Below, piece after piece: positions 49,978 through 57,677 of a stretch of DNA of 64,000 nt. Each line of letters opens with the position of its first letter. Positions within the stretch are counted from its first letter, which is position 1. The notes below the pieces were generated by a model, which searched no databases, was not told the origin of the DNA, and saw nothing but the letters and a program-made list of their open reading frames with translations. The translations under genes and the position numbers were made by a program. Origin of the DNA: Xylanibacter oryzae DSM 17970 (lineage in GTDB: Bacteria; Bacteroidota; Bacteroidia; Bacteroidales; Bacteroidaceae); the NCBI RefSeq assembly GCF_000585355.1, contig NZ_KK073873.1, positions 3,019,703-3,083,702 of the forward strand, in the 5' to 3' direction.

Positions 49978-50538
49978 ATGAAAAGAATAGTATTATGTAT
50001 CGCAGTGTTTATCTCTGCATTATGTGTGAATGCACAAAGTAAATTACAGGAAGCTGATTTTGTCGGCAATGTCAGAGTGTTGAACGCTGATAGTACAACC
50101 ATAAATATTGATAAGCTAGCTACACAAGTCAAGTCAAAAGCTACCGGATCTAAAATGTGGTTGGGAGTAGGAAGTACAAAGTCATTTATCGAAGTTCCCG
50201 GAAAAGCGTCAAGCATTGTATTTGAGAAAGATACACCAATGAAGCTTGTTGTTAGAGGGTCTGATAATAACTTGGATCCTACATCAGTAGTATCAATATT
50301 CCAGTATATTATTAAAGGCGGAGACCGCCGTGCTGTATTTGGTAAGATTAATAACCTTTTTGGTAATACAGAGTCAGGCTTGAAAAAAATATCTTTTGAA
50401 GGCAAAAAGTTTGGTAAGAACTCTTATATAATTGAATTCACTGTTAGTGAACCCGGTGAGTATGGAGTAATGGTAAAAAATCCAACTCTTGAAAATGAGA
50501 GTTCCAATATTGTGGTATATTCATTCTCGGTTAGATAA
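49978..50538 (+). CDS. Small secreted protein of unknown function
   Basis: It is 186 residues with a clear signal peptide (cleavage near residue 20, after VNAQS). The mature part looks all-beta, with an SKMWLGVGSTKSFIEVPGK stretch and a C-terminal EPGEYGVMVKNP segment, suggesting an Ig-like or jelly-roll fold. I recognise no family. It has its own promoter and its own terminator, so it is a single-gene unit. It is expected in the periplasm or outside the cell. Role unknown. Confidence 0.8.
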   Translation: MKRIVLCIAVFISALCVNAQSKLQEADFVGNVRVLNADSTTINIDKLATQVKSKATGSKMWLGVGSTKSFIEVPGKASSIVFEKDTPMKLVVRGSDNNLDPTSVVSIFQYIIKGGDRRAVFGKINNLFGNTESGLKKISFEGKKFGKNSYIIEFTVSEPGEYGVMVKNPTLENESSNIVVYSFSVR

Positions 50539-50547
50539 ATAATATAT

Positions 50548-50580
50548 AAGAAAGAGAGCGGTTTCGCTCTCTTTCTTCTT
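50548..50580 (+). terminator. Intrinsic terminator, convergent genes
   Basis: A 13-bp stem, AAGAAAGAGAGCG at 50548-50560 and CGCTCTCTTTCTT at 50565-50577, has a four-base loop and a T/C-rich tail. It ends the unit at 49978-50538; the A-rich left arm could also serve the opposite strand. Confidence 0.8.
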
Positions 50581-50631
50581 TGTAGAACTTTATGATGCTG
50601 TAACTAATTTGCAGTACTTTTATTTCATAGT

Positions 50632-52233
50632 TTACACCATTTTATCCTTGAACAGCCACATAGGATCTTTCTCGAATTTCATCCAGTCTTCTATCAGTTG
50701 AGTCTTGCATTTGATGATCAGTTCGTGCGTCTCGTCTGTATTCGACTTGTCACGCTCCAACCGTTCAATATATTCGATAAGGTTCCAGCACATATTATAT
50801 TGTCCCGTGGCTATGATGGCTTCAGGCACCCTATTACTTTTGTCATTATCTGTAAACCACAACGTAGTGCCCATATTTGCCGCCTTTTTACTGTTTTGCT
50901 GGATAACCTCCGACGGTTTCATCCATTCAGGCAGTTCACCGCTTTTATATTTTAACTGCCATTTCTCTCCCGGCCGGAGCTCGTAAATGGCGTTCATTAT
51001 CAGTCTGTTATTCCATCTGCTATCATTATACATCATGTCGTACGACATCCTGCGGGTATTTTTCATAAACACCGTATTGGCAAGCATCAGAAGCGATGTA
51101 CCCCTGTTTATCAATAGATTTACTATACTGTTAACAGTAAGTCTTCTTATTGATTTCTTACACTTCTTCAATGGCGATTCAGCTATCATGCCGTCAGCCT
51201 TGTGGCGTATTATATGTACCAGTATTGCAGCCGTCAGGGATATCAGAGACAATGTAGTAAGCACACCCGTCCAGAAATAATCAATCTTACCCACACTTGC
51301 GATATCAGCAGTTATTAATAATGCTGCAGCTATATAGAAACCATGCATCAGAGCATTGATGCTTATATTTTTCATACCACTAAACAAATTGGCTTTATAG
51401 GGCTTCATATAAGGACTCGATACATCTGATGCTATTACCAGGTCTATTACATTTCTGTATTTTGCGTCAGGATCGTTATATTCCAACTGCTTCTCTGCAT
51501 GTTTTATATATTCCAGTCCCTGGTTGTCCACGATGCCACCGTCCATCAACCCTACGGGCTGCATGTCTTTCACGTATTCAGCATTTTTCTCATTTGCAGA
51601 CAATTTAAAATCCGTTGGGAATACCAGCGGCTCAAATCCTCCGGGGAAGCATGATGATGTTGCCAATATCTCCGACAATCGTATCTGACGGGCTATATGC
51701 CTTGGTATATTGTTATTGTTGTTGCCTACAAATCCATACCTATATTCCTCTTTTGCATTTTCGATAGCTTTTGTAGCCTGATAACGGAATGGCAGTGCAC
51801 AAGAAAAATCAGTGCCGTTGGCCGAAAAATGGTGTACATGGATTTTCTCGATATTGTCAAAGATAAGTCCTAGTGTCTTGCCATCAAAAAACATATCGTC
51901 GTACACATCAGTCATCTGCTTGATTAGTGAATGTACGTCTTTCTGGTTCCTGACAAAAGAGTCTAACGCTACCGTCGGAATGTCCACAGAATTCAGTTTC
52001 TGATAAAGAATTTTGAATGATTCGTCATCTTCAACGCCATTACATAAACCAGCCAGGTACCACAGTCCGGTTATCGTACCTCCTGATATGGTAGAAATGG
52101 TATTTACCATGTTGAGGAAACTACTGCCGTCAGCCATTTTCAGGTGACTTAGATATGACAGTGTACCTAGATGAAATGCAGCAGCTCTAAAACCGCCGCC
52201 CGAAAGACAAATTGCTACCTCTGGTGTTTTCAT
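50632..52233 (-). CDS. Patatin-like phospholipase with membrane segments
   Basis: The 533-residue protein opens with ICLSGGGFRAAAFHLG, the patatin oxyanion loop. The nucleophile elbow is ISTISGGTI (S50) and the catalytic aspartate is in LMDGGIVDNQG (about residue 230). Two hydrophobic helices near residues 295-345 separate this from a C-terminal soluble part, so the enzyme is probably membrane-bound. Patatins hydrolyse lipid acyl esters. A strong AAGGAGG lies before the ATG, and it follows the esterase gene by 31 nt, forming an operon. Some patatins serve in anti-phage systems, but no sensor or nucleotide-synthase gene is adjacent. Confidence 0.88.
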   Translation of the reverse strand: MKTPEVAICLSGGGFRAAAFHLGTLSYLSHLKMADGSSFLNMVNTISTISGGTITGLWYLAGLCNGVEDDESFKILYQKLNSVDIPTVALDSFVRNQKDVHSLIKQMTDVYDDMFFDGKTLGLIFDNIEKIHVHHFSANGTDFSCALPFRYQATKAIENAKEEYRYGFVGNNNNNIPRHIARQIRLSEILATSSCFPGGFEPLVFPTDFKLSANEKNAEYVKDMQPVGLMDGGIVDNQGLEYIKHAEKQLEYNDPDAKYRNVIDLVIASDVSSPYMKPYKANLFSGMKNISINALMHGFYIAAALLITADIASVGKIDYFWTGVLTTLSLISLTAAILVHIIRHKADGMIAESPLKKCKKSIRRLTVNSIVNLLINRGTSLLMLANTVFMKNTRRMSYDMMYNDSRWNNRLIMNAIYELRPGEKWQLKYKSGELPEWMKPSEVIQQNSKKAANMGTTLWFTDNDKSNRVPEAIIATGQYNMCWNLIEYIERLERDKSNTDETHELIIKCKTQLIEDWMKFEKDPMWLFKDKMV

Positions 52234-52264
52234 AAATATTCCTCCTTATAAATTTTGGTTTAGA

Positions 52265-53062
52265 TTATGATGTAATATTATCTGTTCCGTAAAACATTAA
52301 ATATTTCTCCATGTTAGCTTTTATGTATTCAAGATTGTGATGCCCTTGAAAGATATGATTTTCAACTTCAAATCCTTTTACTTTTAAATTCTTATATAGC
52401 ACAGAGCAACCTTTGTAGAATTCCCCCTCATCGTTATCTCCTGCATCAAGATAAATCTTCGTATCAGAGTATTCCATATTTTTTGCGATGTAAATGGGGT
52501 CATATTTATTCCAGTTCTCAGGATTTTGGAAATATTGTTTATCTTCATCTTCAAGCTGTAATTCTAAGGCCGGCATGTGCCCACCAACTTTTGAGAATAA
52601 ATCAGGATGACGTAATGCATTATGTAGAGCGGCATATCCACCAGCCGATACCCCTCCGATAAATCGTCCAAGTCTGTTTTTTACAGTCTTAAAATTCTTA
52701 TCAATGTATGGAATGATATCCGTCATAAAATAATCCTCATACATACCAATGTTGATTGTTCTTCCATAAGGGTCTTTCACGTCTTTACAAATAGGGGATG
52801 AGTTTATGCCCCTGCTGTTCTCTATTCTGGGGCATACAATTATCATTGGTTTAATATCTTCATTCTCAATCAGGCGGTCTGCAACTTTATCCAATTCAAT
52901 ATTCTTAATGAAATTTTCATCTCCGCTTCTGCCATGCAAAAAATATAATACAGGCAAACTTTCTTCATCATCGTATCCTGAAGGCAGATAGATCACAACA
53001 GGCATAGGCTTGTTTAAACTTTTACTATATATTGCGAGTTCTTCAATTCTTGATTTCTTCAT
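52265..53062 (-). CDS. Alpha/beta-hydrolase esterase (esterase D type)
   Basis: The protein has VLYFLHGRSGDE near the N-terminus, nucleophile motif IGGVSAGGY (S139 counted from this start), an acid region YLDAGDNDEG and the C-terminal HHNLEYIKAN histidine. This is the esterase D/feruloyl-esterase-like fold. The longest frame starts at 53164, but a TACCTTTG promoter on this strand at 53143-53150 lies inside that extension. I therefore use the ATG at 53062, which gives 265 residues. No signal peptide is visible, so it is likely cytoplasmic. It is followed by the patatin gene. Substrate unknown. Confidence 0.8.
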   Translation of the reverse strand: MKKSRIEELAIYSKSLNKPMPVVIYLPSGYDDEESLPVLYFLHGRSGDENFIKNIELDKVADRLIENEDIKPMIIVCPRIENSRGINSSPICKDVKDPYGRTINIGMYEDYFMTDIIPYIDKNFKTVKNRLGRFIGGVSAGGYAALHNALRHPDLFSKVGGHMPALELQLEDEDKQYFQNPENWNKYDPIYIAKNMEYSDTKIYLDAGDNDEGEFYKGCSVLYKNLKVKGFEVENHIFQGHHNLEYIKANMEKYLMFYGTDNITS

Positions 53063-53142
53063 CTTTATTTTCTTTAATATATCATAGTTACTAAGTATAG
53101 TGTACTGGTATTCTGATATGTCGTGATTTTTAATTGATAATA

Positions 53143-53150
53143 CAAAGGTA
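53143..53150 (-). promoter_or_regulatory. -7 element upstream of the esterase gene
   Basis: TACCTTTG on the minus strand, about 80 nt before the chosen ATG. The -33 match is weak. It supports the shorter start of the esterase. Confidence 0.5.
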
Positions 53151-53164
53151 ATAAAAAATAACAA

Positions 53165-53207
53165 AATAATAACGGCATCTGCTACTATTATTTGCAGATG
53201 CCGTTAC
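53165..53207 (-). terminator. Intrinsic terminator after smalltalk gene
   Basis: On the minus strand the arms TAACGGCATCTGC and GCAGATGCCGTTA pair perfectly and are followed by a T-rich run. This ends the HU-smalltalk transcript before the esterase promoter. Confidence 0.8.
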
Positions 53208-53224
53208 AGACATTCCTCTTGGTT

Positions 53225-53332
53225 TTAATTAGCTGCTACCGCTGTACCAGTTATTAGTCCTGCCAGAGCGCTGAGTACAGTTATAATTACCTTTATCAGC
53301 TTACCCCAGTTGGTGGATGAAATCTTCGACAT
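53225..53332 (-). CDS. Smalltalk protein (tiny hydrophobic protein)
   Basis: This 35-codon gene begins MSKISSTNWGKLIKV and has one hydrophobic helix followed by TGTAVAAN. It matches, from memory, the 'smalltalk' proteins found next to HU-like genes in Bacteroidota. An AAAGGAGG with eight bases to the ATG supports translation. It lies 43 nt after the HU-like gene and has its own terminator. The usual third member, an N-acetylmuramoyl-L-alanine amidase, is absent here. The function is unknown; membrane location is likely. Confidence 0.8.
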   Translation of the reverse strand: MSKISSTNWGKLIKVIITVLSALAGLITGTAVAAN

Positions 53333-53375
53333 TGTGTCCTCCTTTCCTGCAACTGCCTATTCCAGGCAGTCCTTG

Positions 53376-53849
53376 TTAGGATTTCGCAGATGGAGAACCA
53401 CCGGCCTTAGCTTTCGCAGTTTCTTTCTCACCGACGATGGCATTCTTAGGAGCTTCCTGCACTGTGGCGTTACTCAAGAACTTTTTGGTTCTTGTACCGG
53501 TTGCATCCTTCTTGGCTTCAGGGCTGAAGTTGACACGAAGACCTTTTACGTTCTTACCTACAGAGTAGGTGTCGATGGTCTGACTTCCTGTACCTTTTAT
53601 TCCAATCTTGAAACTTCCGAAACCGTTGAGTTTCACTCTTGTTGAGTTCTGCAACTGGTCTGTCATCGTCTCTACCAGTTCTGTAAGAACGGCTAGAATA
53701 TCGCTCTTTTTCACTGTACAGTTACGTTGCATTATTTCAGCAAGTCCCTCAGTGTCCATCACGTTAGTGACGATGGCACGGGCGAAGAACTGTCCGGCTG
53801 TACGGCTGGCCTTTCGGTTGTCTTTTGCTAATTTGTAAAGAATAGGCAT
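53376..53849 (-). CDS. HU-like DNA-binding protein (HU-HIG type)
   Basis: The 157-residue protein starts MPILYKLAKDNRKASRT, and its HU-like fold is visible through TVKKSDILAVLTELVETMTDQLQNSTRVKLNGFGSFKIG. The last 40 residues form a basic, Ala/Lys-rich tail. These longer HU relatives are common beside capsule loci and mobile DNA in Bacteroidota. A structured leader and promoter precede it, and smalltalk follows. Its first ten residues recur in a truncated copy at 55.9 kb. Confidence 0.9.
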   Translation of the reverse strand: MPILYKLAKDNRKASRTAGQFFARAIVTNVMDTEGLAEIMQRNCTVKKSDILAVLTELVETMTDQLQNSTRVKLNGFGSFKIGIKGTGSQTIDTYSVGKNVKGLRVNFSPEAKKDATGTRTKKFLSNATVQEAPKNAIVGEKETAKAKAGGSPSAKS

Positions 53850-53971
53850 ATTACAATCCTTTCGTTAAATGGTTATACAATCACGGTGATTCTGCTAAGC
53901 GCTTAACTGAGATCACCATGGCTCAGGAGTTTCCTGAACGCTACTGCAATAAGATGTTTGTTTCTTGATTG
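53850..53971 (-). ncRNA. Structured 5' leader of the HU-like gene
   Basis: On the minus strand the transcript would contain a tight hairpin TCAGGA-AAC-TCCTGA. Next comes a longer stem closing GGTGA with TCACC, around an AAGCGCTT palindrome. A copy at 55.95 kb keeps the stem with AGTGA/TCACT, a compensatory change. A promoter lies immediately upstream. The leader ends with AAAGGA before the ATG. It may be a cis-regulatory RNA; the ligand or mechanism is unknown. Confidence 0.6.
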
Positions 53972-53977
53972 CGAGTG

Positions 53978-54008
53978 CAAAGGTAATACATTTAGCAGTC
54001 GATTGCAA
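53978..54008 (-). promoter_or_regulatory. Promoter of the HU-smalltalk operon
   Basis: On the minus strand TTG (54006-54008) is followed after 20 bases by TACCTTTG (53978-53985). Both elements and the spacing fit the Bacteroidota consensus. The start site would be about 53971, just before the leader hairpins. Confidence 0.75.
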
Positions 54009-54038
54009 TGATATTGCCCGTGGCAGTAATCCAAAATG

Positions 54039-54285
54039 CAAAGTGATACCATAACATATGTAAAACATACTTTGCTGTGCACATAAGCTGTGATAATTTT
54101 TATGTAAACATTCAATTATACGAACTCCTTCTGAATGAATTTTATGATCCGAGCATAGATTTCATTGATAGAATTAACAGAAAGGATATGATAAAAATCT
54201 TTCTATATGGTTAGAGATATGAAAAGAAAATTGAGATTTCTTTCTATATTATACTGAATTAGACGTGAAAAAATACATAAGCTAA
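54039..54285. other. AT-rich spacer without recognised features
   Basis: No gene, promoter or repeat was recognised between the HU promoter and the DUF1016 fragment. Confidence 0.5.
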
Positions 54286-54675
54286 AATATTTTTTATAAC
54301 CAAGAAGGCTCAATTGGGCAACAACTTGTTGCCCAATTAGGCGAAGACGTATTTTTTTCCGTTCCGTGGGGGCATCATCTGTATATCATGTCTTCGTGCA
54401 AAGATATAAATAAAGCAGTTTTTTACCTGCAAAAGACTGTAGAGAACGGATGGAGTCGGGCCGTATTACTCAACTTCCTGGACACCGACCTTTACGAGCG
54501 TCAGGGTAAGGCGGTGAACAACTTCTCCCGTTTTTTGCCTGATACGCAGAGCGAACTGGCACAGCAGACATTAAAAGACTCTTATACATTCGATTTCATC
54601 ACACTCACAGAGAACTATAAAGAGCGGGAACTTGAAGATGCGTTGACAGGCAACATCACCCGTTTCCTAATTGAG
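54286..54675 (+). pseudogene. DUF1016 (YhcG-type nuclease) gene fragment
   Basis: The frame reads NIFYNQEGSIGQQLVAQLGEDVFF, then SVPWGHHLYIMSSCKDINKAVFY, then the VENGWSRAVLLN and LAQQTLKDSYTFDFITLTE motifs, up to TRFLIELG. This is the N-terminal half of the PDDEXK-family DUF1016 proteins. A stop at 54283-54285 removes the true N-terminus, and the nuclease half is replaced by an IS30 fragment. The ATG at 54388 is internal to the family, so it is not a real start. DUF1016 genes often accompany type I restriction loci. Confidence 0.8.
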
Positions 54676-54882
54676 CTTGGGTGTAGACGTTTACTTTATC
54701 GATCCATACCCTTCATGCAAAAAGGAGCGATAGAAAATGCAAATGGATTGATACGACAATATATACCCAAGAAGTCTTCGTTTGCGCATTACGATGATAA
54801 TGATATACAAAGAATCTTAGCCAAAATCAATAAAAGATGGAGAAATAAACCTGCTTTTGCTACGCCAAAGATTGCTTTTTAA
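54676..54882 (+). pseudogene. IS30-family transposase C-terminal fragment (frameshifted)
   Basis: One frame gives GVDVYFIDPYPSCKK. After a frameshift at the A/G run near 54720, the reading continues as GAIENANGLIRQYIPKKSSF and KINKRWRNKPAFATP. This is the end of an IS30-type DDE transposase. Because of the frameshift, the upstream DUF1016 frame reads straight into the second part and makes a false 164-residue protein. The rest of the element is missing. Its right end leads into the promoter of the next gene. Confidence 0.78.
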
Positions 54883-54901
54883 AAATATTTCTGTAAATTT
54901 G
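54872..54901 (+). promoter_or_regulatory. Promoter of the putAbiC-like gene, inside IS30 remnant end
   Basis: TTG at 54872-54874 and TAAATTTG at 54894-54901 are 19 bases apart. The -33 element falls in the last codons of the transposase fragment, so the insertion may have supplied the promoter. Confidence 0.65.
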
Positions 54902-54924
54902 CACTTTCCAGTTGAATTCGCGAT

Positions 54925-55713
54925 ATGAAAAATGGTAAAATTATATTATTTATTATAGTTGTAATTGCATTAATACTTTTGAAAAGATGTTTTAAAGATA
55001 TTTTTTCATTAAGTGATTTAGTATCAATAATTACAGCCATTATTATGTATGTCACTGTATTAGTGATGAAAGAGGGTAATGAAACAAATTCAAGACTTAA
55101 TCGTTTAGAACAAATCGAAAATACAATTATGAAACAAATTGAATTTCATAATAATTTACTCAAGAGAATATATGTTAATTATGAATCAGTAGGACGAGGC
55201 TTCGGCTTTTCTAATGCGCCAATTAATGCATACGGAGAAGAGGCTTTTGAAATTTTATATAATAGATTAAAACAAATTTATTCCACTATGCCAGGAAACA
55301 GTTATAAAAGCAGATTTGATATGAATGTTGAAGAAAACCGTATTAAAGATTCTTTTACACAATTATATAAAGAGTATGGGGTCTTATTTGGAAACTATTT
55401 TAAAAATTTATATTTGCTTGTAAAATATATTAATGGTATTGACGTAAAGGATTTTCCCAGAAGCTATTATATGGATTTAGTGAAATCTCAGTTATCCAAA
55501 TATGAAATTCTTTTGTTAGCATACGATTGTATTTGGATTCAAGATCAGCCAAAAGGACAAAACTTTATAGACTTTGCAAAGGAATGTAATCTTTTATCGG
55601 CATTAGAAACAAATGAATTAATTAAGTCTGTTAGTCCAGTTAAGCATACTGACATTTTTAAGGATCATTACGGAATAATATTTCGGGAACCTGTAGAGTT
55701 CACTAATACATAG
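54925..55713 (+). CDS. Putative phage abortive-infection protein (putAbiC-like)
   Basis: The 262-residue protein has two N-terminal transmembrane helices (about residues 5-20 and 30-48), then a helical cytoplasmic domain. Features of the putAbiC family (PF16872, by memory) include YKEYGVLFGNYFKNLYLLVKYI near 150, the LVKSQLSKYEILLLAYDCIW stretch near 190, and a C-terminal LLSALETNELI region. Family members are linked to abortive infection, probably through the membrane. The gene has its own promoter and a strong hairpin after it, and it is intact among fragments of restriction genes. Family call is by pattern, without a search. Confidence 0.7.
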   Translation: MKNGKIILFIIVVIALILLKRCFKDIFSLSDLVSIITAIIMYVTVLVMKEGNETNSRLNRLEQIENTIMKQIEFHNNLLKRIYVNYESVGRGFGFSNAPINAYGEEAFEILYNRLKQIYSTMPGNSYKSRFDMNVEENRIKDSFTQLYKEYGVLFGNYFKNLYLLVKYINGIDVKDFPRSYYMDLVKSQLSKYEILLLAYDCIWIQDQPKGQNFIDFAKECNLLSALETNELIKSVSPVKHTDIFKDHYGIIFREPVEFTNT

Positions 55714-55729
55714 TTGATTCTTATTTCAT

Positions 55730-55771
55730 AAATATAGGTGGCGCACTTATTAAAATGCGCTACCTATATTT
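55730..55771 (+). terminator. Strong hairpin after putAbiC-like gene
   Basis: Sixteen-base arms (55730-55745 and 55756-55771) pair with a single G-U, around a ten-base A/T-rich loop. The tail is AT-rich but lacks a clean T run, so it may also work on the opposite strand. Confidence 0.6.
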
Positions 55772-55801
55772 ATAATACAAACTAATGACATACATCTTTT
55801 T

Positions 55802-55948
55802 TCATTTATTGCCCTCCTCTTTTGGTTCTATATAGAACGATTCTTCTTGTACGATCTTGATACCACACTGGGTTATCAGTTCTTTTGTGTCCTTGTTGTC
55901 TTTGTCTGCAAGTATCTTGTCTTTTGCTAATTTGTAAAGAATAGGCAT
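55802..55948 (-). pseudogene. 48-codon chimera: HU N-terminus joined to unrelated tail
   Basis: The frame starts MPILYKLAKD, identical to the HU-like protein, then continues as KILADKDNKDTKEL to EPKEEGNK with no HU similarity. It sits behind the second leader copy, which has lost the promoter -7 element. It is most likely a deletion product and is probably not expressed. The tail's origin is unknown. Confidence 0.55.
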
Positions 55949-56103
55949 ATTACAATCCTTTCGTTAAATGGTTAAACATTCATAGTGATTCGGCTAAGCG
56001 CTTAACTGTGGTCACTATGGCTCAGGAGTTTCCTGAACGCTACTGCAATCAGTTGTTTGTTTCTTGGTTGCAACGATATGCCCCGCGTCAGTAATCCAAA
56101 ATG
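55917..56103 (-). repeat. Direct repeat, copy 2 (decayed HU leader, promoter deleted)
   Basis: This 187-nt copy matches 53818-54038. It lacks 34 nt lying between two GATTGC repeats in copy 1, which removes the TACCTTTG element. The main stem is kept with paired changes (CATAGTGA and TCACTATG). Confidence 0.85.
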
Positions 56104-56489
56104 ATTTATAGCCTATATATCACACCTGCATTAGAATTGACAGTATCATTATCCTTTTGAGTTCTCTACTGTCCGAATATTTATACATTGATGGCTAATT
56201 CAACAAATAGCCACAATTCACCGGTCTCATCTGGCTCTAATTTAGATTCGTCAACACGTTTTAAAATATCGATAGAGGTATGGTTTCAAATATGATCAAA
56301 CCTATCGCTTGAGAGAAAATGTAAAAATCTTGTTCAATCTGATAAACTTTTCGAACAATAAGAAGCTTCGGTAAATAAGTGATATTTGCCACAAAAATGA
56401 AAAATTGTTTGCAAATCATTTATTTTCCATTTTAAATTTAATAAATTGATAAAATTTAAGTATTTTTGCAAAACTAAATATAATTCTAA
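56104..56489. other. Spacer with a coding-like fragment and an orphan promoter
   Basis: On the minus strand, 56181-56288 reads as a 34-codon coding-like fragment (around DILKRVDESKLEPDETGELW) of unknown origin. A TATTTTTG box at 56461-56468 just before the hsdM fragment could now drive ORF6N; its -33 spacing is poor. Confidence 0.4.
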
Positions 56490-56642
56490 TTCAATACACC
56501 TTGCTATGTTGATACCTTTGAAGCGGAAGAATCTATCGACATCAAAGCTGTTATGAGTGAAATTAAGAGCCTTGAATCTAAACGAGCAGAGTTTGATGTG
56601 GAGATCGAGGGTTCTCTAAAAGAGTTGGGATTGGTAGATTAA
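56490..56642 (+). pseudogene. HsdM (type I DNA methylase) C-terminal fragment
   Basis: The frame reads NTPCYVDTFEAEESIDIKAV and ends KELGLVD, the C-terminal tail typical of HsdM methylase subunits, where NxPRYVDTFE is common. A stop just upstream (56487-56489) shows that the body of the gene is missing. A TATTTTTG box precedes it. The ORF6N gene starts 6 nt later. Confidence 0.75.
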
Positions 56643-56648
56643 GAGTAT

Positions 56649-57572
56649 TTGACAATGAACGAAAACAAAAATAACAAAGCAGAAATCCAACCAGTTGCAA
56701 ATTGTGACCAGATGGCAATAGAAAAGTCTATTGGGTCTTTTATATTGACAATTAGAGGACAACAAGTCATATTGGATAGAGATTTAGCTTCATTATATAA
56801 AGTAGAAACAGGCCGCATTAATGAACAAGTAAAAAGAAATATAAAGCGATTCCCTGCTGACTTTATGTTTCAGCTTAATGATGATGAGTTCCAAAACTTG
56901 AAATCGCAATTTGCGATATCAAACTGGGGTGGCGTTCGTAAACTGCCTTATGCCTTCACCGAGCAAGGCATCGCTATGCTAAGTAGTGTACTTCGCTCAG
57001 ATGTAGCAATAGAAGTAAACATCCGTATCATGCGTGCTTTTGTATCCATGCGTCATTTTATAGCAGGTAATGCACAAGTATTCAAGCGACTTGAAGACAT
57101 TGAATACCATCAAAAGGAATCGGATAAACGAATTGAAGAGATTTTTCAGAAATTCGATGTAAAAGAATCTGTTAATCAAGGTATATTCTATGACGGTCAA
57201 GTCTTTGATGCCTATGTATTTGTATCAGACTTAATTAAGAAAGCGAAGACTTCTATCGTCTTAATTGATAACTATATAGATGAGTCGGTCTTGACAATGT
57301 TAGATAAAAGGGAAAGAAATGTAGCTGCTACTATTTATACAGGCAAAATCAGCCGCCAACTTCAATTGGATATAACCCGCCACAACGCTCAATATCCGCC
57401 CATCACCGTCAATGAGTTCCGTAATTCACACGACCGTTTTTTAATCATTGATGATGAAGTCTATCATATCGGAGCATCTATCAAGGATTTAGGGAAAAAG
57501 TGGTTTGGCTTTGCACTGATGCGAGATATAACAGCAATGGAAATCATTAACCGTATAAATGGAGTACACTAA
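56649..57572 (+). CDS. ORF6N domain protein
   Basis: The 307-residue protein begins its domain at IEKSIGSFILTIRGQQVILDRDL and continues with RFPADFMFQLNDDEF and LPYAFTEQGIAMLSSVLRSD. This is the ORF6N DNA-binding domain of phage-type antirepressors. A coiled-coil linker and a C-terminal phospholipase D-like domain (FYDGQVFDAYVFVSDLI, with FLIIDDEVYHIGASIKDLGKKW) follow. In Bacteroidota such genes often lie inside type I restriction loci. Here the flanking genes are decayed but this one is intact. Its role is unclear. Confidence 0.88.
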   Translation: MTMNENKNNKAEIQPVANCDQMAIEKSIGSFILTIRGQQVILDRDLASLYKVETGRINEQVKRNIKRFPADFMFQLNDDEFQNLKSQFAISNWGGVRKLPYAFTEQGIAMLSSVLRSDVAIEVNIRIMRAFVSMRHFIAGNAQVFKRLEDIEYHQKESDKRIEEIFQKFDVKESVNQGIFYDGQVFDAYVFVSDLIKKAKTSIVLIDNYIDESVLTMLDKRERNVAATIYTGKISRQLQLDITRHNAQYPPITVNEFRNSHDRFLIIDDEVYHIGASIKDLGKKWFGFALMRDITAMEIINRINGVH

Positions 57573-57675
57573 ACAGCATTGGATTACATTTAAAGAATAT
57601 ATTCAATTCCGGTGAACTTGAAGAAAGTTCAGTTACCGAGAAATTCTCGGTAACTGCCAGCTATGGTAATTTATG
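57562..57675 (+). pseudogene. RhuM-family gene fragment
   Basis: The frame reads ISxHLKNIFNSGELEESSV-type sequence and VTASYGNL, then a stop. This resembles the early part of RhuM-like 'virulence' proteins (HIKNIFxxGEL, then TASDGK). It overlaps the end of ORF6N and is cut before the rest of the gene. A 27-nt perfect palindrome lies within it at 57630-57656. Confidence 0.6.
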
Positions 57676-57677
57676 AT

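Larger units (their letters stand above)
53818..54038 (-). repeat. Direct repeat, copy 1 (HU start, leader and promoter)
   Basis: This 221-nt sequence recurs at 55917-56103 in the same orientation. It covers the first codons of the HU gene, its leader and its promoter. The two copies differ by substitutions and by exactly 34 nt absent from copy 2. Confidence 0.85.

Noticed and set aside
50632..52233. Patatin as part of a CBASS-type defence system
   Set aside because: No nucleotide cyclase or other sensor gene is adjacent. The neighbour is an esterase, so lipid metabolism is the simpler reading.
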